Shown here in pieces: positions 7,245-15,166 of a DNA stretch of 37,570 nt (positions within the stretch are counted from its first letter, which is position 1; each line of letters opens with the position of its first letter). A program made the position numbers and the translations under genes. Source of the DNA: Chloroflexota bacterium (GTDB taxonomy: Bacteria; Chloroflexota; Anaerolineae; UBA1429); assembly GCA_012841405.1 (NCBI GenBank), contig DUUT01000051.1, forward strand, positions 1 to 37,570, read 5' to 3'. Under the pieces are notes generated by a model. It did no database searches and was not told the DNA's origin. It saw nothing but the letters and a program-made list of their open reading frames with translations.

Positions 7245-8351
7245 ATGCGCGCGAGCGATATTCTGTCGCTGGCCAAGGCGACCTATAAGGAGTGGAGTGA
7301 TGACAAGGCTTCACGGCTTGCCGCGGCCATGGCGTACTATACGGTGCTGTCCTTGGCTCCGCTGCTCATCGTGATCATCCTTATCGTTGGGCAGGTGCTC
7401 GGAGAACAGGCGGCGCAGAACCAGATTGTGAGCCAGCTGAGTGGGCTCGTTGGGGAGCAGGCAGCAGAGTTTATCCAGCAGATCGTGCTCAACGCCAGCC
7501 GCCCCGAGGGGGGCATCGTCGGCACGGTGATTGGCTCGGCCACGCTCATCTTTGGTGCTCTGGGACTGTTCAGTGCACTGCAGAGCACCCTCAACACCAT
7601 CTGGGAAGTCGAGCCAGAACCTGGGCGCGGCATCGTGTCCACGATTCTGCGCTACGCGTTTCTCCTACTGATCGTGGGGGTCACCGGGCTCTTGGTCTTG
7701 GCGCTGCTCCTCACGTCGAGCGTCATCGCTGGCTTTACCGGGATGCTCGCCGAGGTGTTACCGTTCGGCGGCGTCGTCGTGTGGGGTGTCAATATAATCG
7801 TCTCCCTCCTCATCGCCACGCTCCTGTTCGCGCTGTTATTCAAGTTCGTGCCCATGGCCAAGGTCGCCTGGCGGGACGTCTGGCTGGGCGCGGCAGTGAC
7901 GGCGGTGCTCTTTGTCATCGGGCAGTTCGCGCTGAGCATCTACCTGGGGCGCGGCAACATCACCTCGACGTATGGCGCGTTCGGGTCATTGGTGGCCCTG
8001 TTGCTGTGGGTGTACTACTCGGCGCAGATCCTCTTTTTTGGCGCCGAGTTCACGCAGGTCTATGCCAATCGCTATGGCTCGCGCGTCCGTGCGGAGGAAG
8101 AGGCGGTCCCGGTGGCCGAGGGACCGGCAACGCCGCCAGAGCACCTGGAGGGACCGGAGGCTGGCGAGGCGGAGACGCACGAACGAGCGCAGCGCCGTGA
8201 GGGGGGCGCAGAGGCTGCGGCTCCTCGCGAGGGTGCCGCGGTGCCCGAGCGCACACGAGGCGGATTGAGCCCCGTCCCAGCACCGATTGTTGTCGTCTTA
8301 GCGGCGGTGGTGGCGGTGTTGCAGGCATGGCGCGCTCGGCAGACAAGCTAG
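7245..8351 (+). CDS. YihY/BrkB-family inner membrane protein
   Basis: An integral membrane protein of the YihY/virulence-factor BrkB family (older name ribonuclease BN family, a misassignment). GGAGGG lies 8 bases before ATG 7245; the open frame extends upstream across the leader hairpin but without protein character. The N-terminus carries the family signature ASRLAAAMAYYTVLSLAPLL (about residues 20-40). About six hydrophobic segments run to residue 285, including TYGAFGSLVALLLWVYYSAQ near the end of the core. Unlike the basic family form, the protein continues with a 50-residue Glu/Ala/Pro/Arg-rich tail and a last hydrophobic segment (IVVVLAAVVAVLQ). Function in the family remains poorly defined; roles in envelope stress or transport have been proposed. 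A hairpin after the gene (8359-8389) may end the transcript. Confidence 0.9.
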   Translation: MRASDILSLAKATYKEWSDDKASRLAAAMAYYTVLSLAPLLIVIILIVGQVLGEQAAQNQIVSQLSGLVGEQAAEFIQQIVLNASRPEGGIVGTVIGSATLIFGALGLFSALQSTLNTIWEVEPEPGRGIVSTILRYAFLLLIVGVTGLLVLALLLTSSVIAGFTGMLAEVLPFGGVVVWGVNIIVSLLIATLLFALLFKFVPMAKVAWRDVWLGAAVTAVLFVIGQFALSIYLGRGNITSTYGAFGSLVALLLWVYYSAQILFFGAEFTQVYANRYGSRVRAEEEAVPVAEGPATPPEHLEGPEAGEAETHERAQRREGGAEAAAPREGAAVPERTRGGLSPVPAPIVVVLAAVVAVLQAWRARQTS

Positions 8352-8358
8352 CACCGCT

Positions 8359-8389
8359 GGCCCGCACACCTTGGCGCGCGGTGTGGGCC
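8359..8389 (+). terminator. Possible terminator hairpin after the BrkB/YihY gene
   Basis: GGCCC-GC-ACACC (8359-8370) pairs with GGTGTGGGCC (8380-8389), ten base pairs with a 2-base bulge. It starts 8 bases after the stop codon. The T run is missing, so this is only a candidate. Confidence 0.35.
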
Positions 8390-8439
8390 GCGTGCGCGTT
8401 CGCTGAGAGGGAGGGGGCGCAAAAAAAAGGAGGTGGGGT

Positions 8440-8505
8440 ATGGGTCGTGCGCGATCTCGGGTGGGGAGAGCGCTCGGATCCCGTGGTTCGGAAGTGGCGC
8501 CATGA
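8440..8505 (+). CDS. 21-codon Arg-rich leader ORF overlapping the histidine kinase start
   Basis: A short ORF (MGRARSRVGRAL..., five arginines in 21 residues) has the best ribosome site of the region: an A8 run leading into AAGGAGG (8427-8433), six bases before its ATG. Its TGA overlaps the ATG of the histidine kinase as ATGA (8502-8505), the classic arrangement for translational coupling. The kinase's own ribosome site (GGAAG) is weak. So ribosomes may reach the kinase by terminating here. Whether the peptide itself matters is unknown. Alternatively the kinase start is further upstream and this is a chance ORF. Confidence 0.4.
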   Translation: MGRARSRVGRALGSRGSEVAP

Positions 8506-10446
8506 GTGATGCCCACGCGAGGGAACCACCAAAGCCTGATCCCGCGGATCGTCATCCGCCGGACGGAAACCCGCCGGATCTACCGGCGTGCGTGCGCGAA
8601 CTGGCTGCTGTTCGCCATCAGCTGAGCACGCTGCAGGCCACAGTGCGTCGCAATGAAGAGACGGTGCGGAGCCTTGTGGGGCGGCTTCACGACGGGGTCG
8701 TTATTGTGGGATCCGACGGACGCATCCGCCTATGGAACCCAGGAATGGAGGCAGTCAGTGGGATCGCCGCCAAGGATGCTGTTGGCGAGCTGATCTGGGA
8801 TGTCCAGTACCGCCAGGCTGTCGCTGAAAAGCGGGATACAGGCCTCTTCGAGGACATACAGCGTACGACGCGCAAAATCCTGGCGATGGAGGACGTGCGC
8901 GGGTTCGGCGCCCCGCTTCAGAACGAGATTGAGCGCCCCGATGGATCGCGCCGCTGGATCGAAGCGATCCTCTTCCCCATCGCCATGGAGGGGGGCATCG
9001 CTATCGGCAGCATCATCCGCGACATCACCGCAGAGTACGAGGCGGAGCAACAGGTGGCCGGCATCGCTCGGCTGGTGGCTGAAGCGCCGAGCCCCGTCCT
9101 GCGCGCCGCCAGTGATGGACGGCTGATCTATTCCAATCCGGCCAGCGCCCCTCTGCTGCAGAAATGGGGATGCTCGGTGGGAAAGCTGCTCCCTGGCGAG
9201 TGGGCTGACAGGGTACGCCAGGCCCTGGGCTCTGGCGCGCCATCCATCCGTGAGGTGACGATCGATGGGCGCATCTATGCGTTCATGCTCGCCCCCGTTC
9301 TGTCGCGCGGAGAGGTAGACGTCTATGGTATGGACATCACCAGGCGCCGCCAGGCCGAGGACGCGCTGCAGCTCAGCGAGGAACGATTTCGCCACGTCTT
9401 TGAGCAGGCGCCCATCGGAGTAGCGCTTGTTGAGCAATCCGGCGCGATCATTGAGGTGAACCGCGCCATGGCGGATCTCACCGGCCACTCGCGCGAGCAG
9501 CTCCGGGCTCTGGATTGGCGTGATCTCGTTCACCCCGAGGACGTGGGCGCGGAGCGCCACCTCTTGGAGCGTGTGATCGCCGGCGCGCTCGGCGCGTACC
9601 GCGTGGAAGAGCGCCTCGTACGGGCCGATGGCGCCGTGCTCTGGGCCATCGTGAACGCCGCGCTGTTGCGCACGAGTGCCGCCGAGCCGGTGTACCTCGT
9701 CGTCCAGGTGCAGGACATCACGGAGCGCCGGCTGGCCGAAGAGCTATCGCGGCGGGTAGCGATGGCGGCTCGCGTGGAGGAGGCCGAGGAGCGCGAGCGC
9801 CGCCGTGTGGCGCAAGAGCTGCATGACCGGGTTGGCCAGGAACTGAGCGCCCTCAGCATTAGCCTCGGCCTGCTGCGCAGGCAGGGCAAGGGGCGCCTCA
9901 CCGGCGATACCGAGGCCCGGCTCAATGACGCCCTCAGCCTCGTGGACCAGATCACCGCCAGCGTGCGCAACGTGATGGCCGAGCTGCACCCCCCACAGTT
10001 GGAGGAGCGTGGGTTGCTGGCAGCGCTTCGCTGGTACGCGGGCCTCTTTGAGAAGAGGACGAACCTGGCCGTGCAGGTGAAGGGGCACGAGCCCACGCCG
10101 CGATTGCCTTCCCTCACCGCCACCATGCTGTTTCGTATCGTGCAGGAGGCCCTATCGAATGTCGCCCGTCACGCCTGGGCCACACGCGTAGAGATCCGGG
10201 TGGATCAACGCGCCGATCACGTCCGGCTCACCGTTCGCGACAACGGGCGGGGCTTTGACCCCGAGGGCGTCGTCGACAGGACAGCAACCCACGGCTGGGG
10301 ATTACGCACCATGGCCGAAAAGGGCGGCATCGATTGGAGCGCGTTTTCGTATTGATGCGCAGGTGGGGGCTGGAACGCGTATCATCGTCGAGTTGCCGTG
10401 GCCGTCAGGCGATGATGCCCTTGACGATGCGTCTCCGCATCGCTAG
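8502..10446 (+). CDS. Soluble three-PAS sensor histidine kinase (NarL-type HisKA_3), frameshifted near its end
   Basis: A cytoplasmic sensor kinase: no membrane segment. PAS-like domains lie at about residues 57-175, 182-285 and 285-405; the third has the clear signature SEERFRHVFEQAPIGVAL. The HisKA_3 dimerisation domain carries the phosphorylated His in AQELHDRVGQELSALS (H441), and the HATPase_c domain has the N box (QEALSNVARHA, N553), the DNGRGFD box (580-586) and GWGLRTM (about 599). As read, the frame leaves the family pattern after GLRTMAEK and stops at 10355. If one A of the AAAA at 10318-10321 is dropped, the protein continues AERAASIGARFRIDAQVGAG and ends normally in IIVELPW... at 10446. 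So the gene carries a one-base insertion or a consensus error; the glycine-rich end of the ATP domain is lost as read. No response regulator is adjacent, so it is an orphan here. The start is set by the ATGA overlap with the leader ORF. Confidence 0.88.
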
Positions 10447-10488
10447 CATGGCGCCCTGAGGCAGACCATCGACGTACTGGAGGCCGCC

Positions 10489-10908
10489 ATGCGAGGCTTG
10501 AGGGCACTGGGAGCGGCGTTGCTTGCTGTTGGCCTGCTAGCATGTGGGCCTGTGGTGTCGGGCCATCAGGAGACGTGTTACGTTGACGGCCCCCAAGGAC
10601 AGTGCGAGGGCGCCTATGACAGCATCCGCGGGCGACACCTGCACCAGGTGGCCGCCCCCGAGATTGCCCCTGGGCAGGCCGTCGAAGTCGAGGTACAGCT
10701 CGCCGTGGACGCTGGGGCATTGCGGGCGATTATCACCTCCCCCTCCGGTGAAGAATCGGCCTGTATCGCTCGTCCCGAGGCATCCGACCGCCTTATGGGT
10801 ATTGCCGCCATGGGCGATGGGGAGGTCCTCCCCATCGTGCTCGAGGCCGTCGAAGGGCGTCGCGCCAGGGGCGTCACCTACATGATCGCCTGGGCGGCAG
10901 CGCCGTAG
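10489..10908 (+). CDS. Small exported lipoprotein
   Basis: GGAGG lies about 8 bases before the ATG. The N-terminus is a lipoprotein signal: MRGLRAL, a hydrophobic run, and the lipobox LLAC with Cys at about residue 19. The mature part of about 120 residues has three further cysteines (ETCYVDGPQGQCEG and SACIA) and a pattern of alternating hydrophobic residues (VEVEVQLAVDAGALRAIITS), suggesting a small β domain. No family recognised. It follows the end of the histidine kinase by about 40 bases and could share its transcript. It converges on the nitroreductase gene with only 4 bases between the stops. Confidence 0.72.
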   Translation: MRGLRALGAALLAVGLLACGPVVSGHQETCYVDGPQGQCEGAYDSIRGRHLHQVAAPEIAPGQAVEVEVQLAVDAGALRAIITSPSGEESACIARPEASDRLMGIAAMGDGEVLPIVLEAVEGRRARGVTYMIAWAAAP

Positions 10909-10912
10909 GCGC

Positions 10913-11494
10913 TCAGTCAGCCGACCACCATTCGGTGACCTCTTGCCATGGGCGACGCGGTCGGGGTTTCGGGGCCTCATCGGCGTAGCCGAGCGTCACC
11001 GCGGCGACGATGGGGTCGTGCGGGTGGCCGAGCCACTCGCGCACCGCGCTCGAGACGTACAGGATGTCACAGATCCACAGCGATCCTACGCCGAGGGCCT
11101 GCGCGGCGAGGAGCATCGTCTGGATGGCTCCACCGGTGGACTGTGCCATGACCCAGTGCCAGTCATCGTGGGCCTCCGCGGGCACCTCGGGAGGCGGCGC
11201 GGTGTTGAACACTACCACGGTGAGCGGCGCTCCGAGCATCGCTCGAGCGGTTCCCTCCAGACTCCCGATGTTGACCCCCTGCGCCTTGAGGCTCGTGGCG
11301 GCCTCGAGCATCATGGTCGCGAGACGATCGTGGTGTTCACCCTCGAGAACCACAAAGCGCCAAGGCTGATAGTTCTTGGCTGAGGGCGCTTGCACCGTGG
11401 CGGCCAGGATGCGCTCCACGACCTCGCGCGGCAGGGGATCCTTCGTGAAGCGGCGGATGCTGCGGCGGGTGGCGATAGCTTTGAACGTGTCCAT
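10913..11494 (-). CDS. Nitroreductase-family FMN oxidoreductase
   Basis: A flavin-dependent NAD(P)H oxidoreductase of the nitroreductase superfamily. ATG 11494 has GAAGGAG 9 bases upstream and starts directly at the domain (MDTFKAIATRRSIRRF), where RRSIRRF is the N-terminal FMN-phosphate motif. Other family marks are APSAKNYQPWRFVV (about 36-50) and the C-terminal GYADEAPKPRPRRPWQEV, with the usual proline and charged stretch. Its length of 193 residues is typical. Family members reduce nitro compounds, quinones or flavins, or act in cofactor synthesis; the specific substrate cannot be read here. It is divergent from the coiled-coil/sigma-factor unit. Confidence 0.88.
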   Translation of the reverse strand: MDTFKAIATRRSIRRFTKDPLPREVVERILAATVQAPSAKNYQPWRFVVLEGEHHDRLATMMLEAATSLKAQGVNIGSLEGTARAMLGAPLTVVVFNTAPPPEVPAEAHDDWHWVMAQSTGGAIQTMLLAAQALGVGSLWICDILYVSSAVREWLGHPHDPIVAAVTLGYADEAPKPRPRRPWQEVTEWWSAD

Positions 11495-11534
11495 GGCCAA
11501 CTCCTTCGCGGTGGGCAACGACGACCGATGGCGC

Positions 11535-11563
11535 AGTGTACGATGGCGTCAAGCAAAACGCAA
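11535..11563 (-). promoter_or_regulatory. Candidate promoter of the nitroreductase gene
   Basis: Minus strand: TTGCGT (11563-11558), 17-base spacer, TACACT (11540-11535), about 40 bases before the start. The match is moderate. Confidence 0.4.
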
Positions 11564-11711
11564 TCGTCCGCGCGGCATACATTGCAGGGCTGTCGCCCCA
11601 ACAGTGCGCGCGCCTCATGCGTCTTGTGGGGTGACGACACCTGCATGGCACCTCGTCGGAGGGGCGTGCTGCAGGTCACGGGATGCCCAGCGAACACTGA
11701 GGAGGGGCGAC

Positions 11712-12542
11712 ATGGTATTCGATGCCGAGCAGGAGCGTTTCGAGCGAGAGGCGGAGGAACAAGCTCGGCGCGCTGCGCGGGAGGCGGAGCGCGAGGCGCG
11801 TGAGGCGGCGCGCGACGCGCGGGCGAGGCGGAGGGGCTCTTACCACAACCTGGGGGTGCTCGATCTGAGCTGGGCCAAGACGCTGGAGGACCTGGCACAC
11901 ATTCAGAACATTCGCAATGTCGGCGTGTTGCGCGTGCCGGAGCATCTCTACGAGTTTGTGAGCTCGCTGCCGATGCACAATGTGGGGATCATTGAGCGGG
12001 TCCCATCCGGTGAACGGATGGAGATCTCGGGGCGGTCGCGGGTGAGTGGCGACTTTTTGGCGGCCGGGGATCCGGATGCCATCTTGCAGGTGACCGGCCA
12101 GCTCTTTGTGTTGCCGCCGCTGGAGCGTATCGGTTTCAAGGAGCTACACGTGACGGGGCAGCTGTTCCTGCCGCGTGGCAGCGAGAGCGTGCTCACGGGC
12201 AAACTGCGCCGCCTGACGGGGCAGATCCTCTACTACCGGAGCGACGTCGGGGTGCCCCGCCTCTTTACCGATGGCGAAGAGATCGGGCGCGAGTTCCTCG
12301 AGCTGCTGCCCGAGCCGGCGCCGTTCATCATCATGGGGAGCGTGACGCTGGAGGAGGACATTAGCGTCGACCTGCTGCGGAGCAAGGTGGCAGAGATCAC
12401 CCTGGCAGGCAAGCTCTACGCACCGCGACACCTTTTGTCGGTGCTCCAGGTCCTGACGGTGGACAAGGCCGGCGCCATTCTGGCCACGCAGAAGGGCCCC
12501 GACGCGGAGACGGTCGACCCATGGGAAAGGGCAGAGGACTAG
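11712..12542 (+). CDS. Coiled-coil plus β-repeat protein, co-transcribed with an ECF sigma factor
   Basis: Not recognised as a named family. GAGGAGGGG lies 5-8 bases before ATG 11712. Residues 1-42 are almost all Glu, Arg and Ala (EAEREAREAARDARARRR), a strongly charged helix or coiled coil. After that comes a series of β-rich units with recurring short motifs: VTGQLFVLPPL, LHVTGQLFLPRG, LTGKLRRLTGQI, MGSVTLEEDISVDLL and LAGKLYAPRHLL. The recurring V/L-TGQ/K-L resembles stacked β-strand repeats, in the manner of bactofilin or leucine-rich-type solenoids. There is no signal peptide or membrane span, so it is cytosolic. Its 3' end overlaps the sigma-factor gene by 22 bases, so the two are translated from one mRNA. 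It could be a regulator, partner or target of the sigma factor, or a stress-induced scaffold (inference). Confidence 0.7.
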   Translation: MVFDAEQERFEREAEEQARRAAREAEREAREAARDARARRRGSYHNLGVLDLSWAKTLEDLAHIQNIRNVGVLRVPEHLYEFVSSLPMHNVGIIERVPSGERMEISGRSRVSGDFLAAGDPDAILQVTGQLFVLPPLERIGFKELHVTGQLFLPRGSESVLTGKLRRLTGQILYYRSDVGVPRLFTDGEEIGREFLELLPEPAPFIIMGSVTLEEDISVDLLRSKVAEITLAGKLYAPRHLLSVLQVLTVDKAGAILATQKGPDAETVDPWERAED

Positions 12543-13048
12543 CCGACCACTTTGATGGGCTGTACGACCGCTTCGCCCGACCGGTTCACGCCTATTTTCT
12601 CGGGCATACCGGCGACGACCAGGTGGCGCTCGACCTGATGCAGGAGACATTCCTGCGGGTTTGGCGCCACCGCGCCGAGCTCGAGGATATGCCCGAAGAA
12701 CGGTTGCGCTACTGGCTCTTTGGGATCGGACAGAACCTGCTCACCGATTTCTATCGGCGGCAGGCGGTGCGGAGCGTCGTGACGCACTCTACGCCTGAGG
12801 TGCTGGAGGCGTATCCCGATGCGGGCTCGGAGCGATCACGCGCGCTGAGGGAGCAAGCGCTGGACATCGATGCCGCCATCGCGCGGCTGCCGGAAGAGCT
12901 GCGCGAGGTGTTGGCGATGAGCGTGCTGGGTGAGATGACGAGCGGCGAGATCGGCCAGGCATTGGGCCGGCCGGCGGGCACCGTACGGTACCAGCTGTCG
13001 CAGGCTCGTCACGCGCTGTCCGCGATGCTCGAGCTCGCGAGGCAGTGA
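12521..13048 (+). CDS. ECF-type RNA polymerase sigma factor
   Basis: A sigma-70 family factor of the extracytoplasmic-function type, 175 residues, with only regions 2 and 4. Region 2: HFDGLYDRFARPVHAYFLG...DLMQETFLRVWRH (about 10-50). Region 4: ALDIDAAIARLPEELREVLAMSVLGEMTSGEIGQALGRPAGTVRYQLSQARHAL (about 110-165), with the helix-turn-helix at EMTSGEIGQALGRPAGTVRYQ. The start ATG lies within the end of the upstream coiled-coil gene and the frames overlap by 22 bases, implying coupled translation. A small protein gene follows 34 bases downstream. No classical zinc-binding anti-sigma factor (HXXXCXXC) is adjacent, so control is either by one of the unknown neighbours or transcriptional. Confidence 0.9.
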   Translation: MGKGRGLADHFDGLYDRFARPVHAYFLGHTGDDQVALDLMQETFLRVWRHRAELEDMPEERLRYWLFGIGQNLLTDFYRRQAVRSVVTHSTPEVLEAYPDAGSERSRALREQALDIDAAIARLPEELREVLAMSVLGEMTSGEIGQALGRPAGTVRYQLSQARHALSAMLELARQ

Positions 13049-13082
13049 CGGTGGTGGATGGCGTATGGCAGGAGGCAAACGG

Positions 13083-13439
13083 ATGATGACGCCCGATGGG
13101 CGTGGGGAGATGAGTGACGACGCAGCGCTGAACGCTCTGCTGGCGACGTGGGCGGCGCGCCACGCCCTCTCGGACGAGCAGCTGAAAACGGTGCGGCACG
13201 CGCTCGGCAGAGAGGTCGAGGGGGCGGCATCGGTGGCGCTGTGTGAGGCCATCCTACCACTGGAATGGTGGGAGCGCTTTTTCGCTGATCTGCAGGTCGG
13301 CATGCGCCGTGCTGTCAGCCTGGTGGGCGCAACCCGCCGTGCCCTGACGGCCGGCAGCGCCCAGAGGCGCCGGACGGTTCTGTATCGGACCGTCCGGCGC
13401 TTTTGTGTGGAGATCGAGGGGGGCGCACGGCACCGCTAG
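13083..13439 (+). CDS. Small protein after the sigma factor; frame runs through a terminator
   Basis: ATG 13083 is chosen because AGGAGG (13070-13075) lies 7 bases upstream; an earlier ATG at 13065 overlaps that site's surroundings without its own. The protein is about 118 residues, mostly helical: DDAALNALLATWAARHALSD, KTVRHALGREVEG, then LPLEWWERFFADLQVGMRRA. It has a single cysteine, so no zinc-binding anti-sigma motif. Not recognised; it may act on the sigma factor it follows (inference). Odd feature: a strong intrinsic terminator (13367-13404) sits inside the frame, and the stop codon (13437-13439) lies 33 bases beyond the T run. A transcript ended there would have no stop codon. In the next frame a TGA at 13345-13347 lies just before the hairpin, so a one-base error in the consensus would explain it. 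Confidence 0.6.
   Translation: MMTPDGRGEMSDDAALNALLATWAARHALSDEQLKTVRHALGREVEGAASVALCEAILPLEWWERFFADLQVGMRRAVSLVGATRRALTAGSAQRRRTVLYRTVRRFCVEIEGGARHR
13367..13404 (+). terminator. Intrinsic terminator of the sigma-factor unit
   Basis: A perfect 12-bp stem (GCGCCGGACGGT at 13367-13378, ACCGTCCGGCGC at 13389-13400), 10-base loop, then TTTT. The T run is only on the plus strand, so it serves the sigma-factor unit and not the converging exporter gene. Confidence 0.85.
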
Positions 13440-14986
13440 GTGTGACGCCGGCCGCCGATCATGATGGCCGTCACAGCGGCTGCGGCGGCGCCGAGGGCCG
13501 CGCAGATGATGGCGATGAGGCGAAAGGCTGATATGTACGCCTGCGCAATGATTGCGCGCATGGCGTCTTGTACCTGGGCAGGGGCGTCTGCTGGGATCTC
13601 GGTGGCGGCCAGGCGGGTGCGCTGCGCCAGGAGGATCTCTCCGTACTCGGCGGGCAGCGGGCTGTTCGCCAGTGCAGACGACAGGGCGCCGCTGTAGGCG
13701 CTCACGGCGACGACTCCTAGGATGGCCACGGCAAGCAGCCCGGCGATGCGTGAGACGGCATTGTTGATCCCCGAGGCCGTCCCCGAGCGCTCGGAGGGGG
13801 CGGCACTCATCACCGTGGTGGTCAAGGGGGCAACAGTGATGGCCATTCCCAGACCGAGGACGGCCGTGGGCGGGAAAAAGGTCGTCCAATAGGAGCCGCC
13901 CTGACCTGGCAGGGCATACAGGGCAAAGCCCAAGGCGGCGGTGAGCGGTCCGAGGACGAGGGGGGGCCGCGGGCCATAGCGCGCGACAAGCCCGCCTGCC
14001 CATGGCGAGAGCACCGAGAGAAGGACGATAAAGGGGAGCTGCGCCGCTCCCGCGGCGGTGGCCGTGTACCCCTGCACCTGGATCAGGTTGAAGGGGAGGA
14101 AAAAGAGCACGCCGTACAGTCCACCGTAGAGGAGAAAGGTCAGCAGGTTCGTCCCTGAGAAATCGGACGACCGGAACAAGGTCAAGGGCATCATCGGAGA
14201 GCGAATGCGCGCCTGGCGCACGATAAACAGCGCCAACGCCACCACACCGATGATCAGGGCGGCGATCACGAGGGGCTCACCAAAGCCGCTCGCGCCGGCT
14301 TCGATCAGCCCAAACACCAGACCGCCCAGGCCGATGACCTGGAGAGCGGCCCCGAGGACGTCGATGCTGCGGTCCGCGCCCTCGTGCATGGTCTCTGGCA
14401 CGCGCCAGAGGGTTAGGGCGAGGGCAACGAGCCCGAGTGGGATGTTGAGGAAAAAGACGGCGCGCCACGACACCTGCTCGACGAGCCATCCGCCGATGAT
14501 GGGGCCGAGTGCGGAGGCCACCGTCGTCAGCGCCGCCCACAGGCCGATGGCGCGACCCCGTGCGCCGCCGAAAAAGGTGGCGGTGATGATGGCCAGGCTT
14601 CCGGGCACAAGCAAGGCTCCGCCGATCCCCTGGAGCGACCGCGCGGCGATGAGAAAGCCAATGTTGGGGGCGAGCCCGGCCGCAACGGTGCCGACCAGGA
14701 ACGTGGCGATACCGAGGGCAAACAGCCTGCGACGGCCGAACACGTCGCCCAGCGCACCGCCGACGAGGATGAGCGCTGCCAACAGGAGCTGATTCGCCTC
14801 CACGACCCATTGAGCCGCCGCCAGTGTGGCCTGGAGGTCGACCTGCATGACGGGCAGCGCCACACCGACGACGCTGCTGTCGATGAACGCCAGCGATGAG
14901 CCGAGGATGGTGGCGGCGAGGACGACGCTGGCATAGGGGGGCGAGCCATCGGGCTGGGCCGCTGTCTCGCGCGCTTCTGATGCCAT
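13436..14986 (-). CDS. DHA2-type (EmrB/QacA-like) major facilitator exporter, 14 helices
   Basis: A proton-driven drug/metabolite exporter by family. 516 residues with about 14 hydrophobic segments, the normal size of the DHA2 group. Signatures: IDSSVVGVALPVMQVDL in helix 1 (the D-x-x-(I/V)-V-x-x-A-L-P motif), GGALGDVFGRRRLF (motif A, between helices 2 and 3), QGIGGALLVPGSLAI (helix 4 region) and LGPIIGGWLVEQVSWRAVFFLNIPLG (motif C and the following loop). Near the C-terminus GTASGINNAVSRIAGLLAVAILGVV is typical. Substrate cannot be inferred. It has its own promoter (15025-15053), and its stop codon overlaps the last codons of the converging small ORF by a few bases. Confidence 0.92.
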   Translation of the reverse strand: MASEARETAAQPDGSPPYASVVLAATILGSSLAFIDSSVVGVALPVMQVDLQATLAAAQWVVEANQLLLAALILVGGALGDVFGRRRLFALGIATFLVGTVAAGLAPNIGFLIAARSLQGIGGALLVPGSLAIITATFFGGARGRAIGLWAALTTVASALGPIIGGWLVEQVSWRAVFFLNIPLGLVALALTLWRVPETMHEGADRSIDVLGAALQVIGLGGLVFGLIEAGASGFGEPLVIAALIIGVVALALFIVRQARIRSPMMPLTLFRSSDFSGTNLLTFLLYGGLYGVLFFLPFNLIQVQGYTATAAGAAQLPFIVLLSVLSPWAGGLVARYGPRPPLVLGPLTAALGFALYALPGQGGSYWTTFFPPTAVLGLGMAITVAPLTTTVMSAAPSERSGTASGINNAVSRIAGLLAVAILGVVAVSAYSGALSSALANSPLPAEYGEILLAQRTRLAATEIPADAPAQVQDAMRAIIAQAYISAFRLIAIICAALGAAAAAVTAIMIGGRRHT

Positions 14987-15024
14987 ACCACACCCTATTC
15001 CGCAGGAATACGATCAATATCCTT

Positions 15025-15053
15025 ATCATAGCACCACCATGAACTCGTATCAA
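15025..15053 (-). promoter_or_regulatory. Promoter of the exporter gene
   Basis: Minus strand: TTGATA (15053-15048), 17-base spacer, TATGAT (15030-15025). The A+T-rich stretch from 15008 to 15030 (GATCAATATCCTTATCATAG) is unlike the surrounding GC-rich DNA and could hold an operator. No regulator gene is adjacent. Confidence 0.65.
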
Positions 15054-15166
15054 TCGACCTGCGCATGCCGAAGAGAAGCGGGAGGATGCAAGCAGGCAGA
15101 CGATTTGTTACAATGGGGGGCGTGCAGTCCAGAACGCCACACGGGCGCTCACAGGAGGCGAGATAG

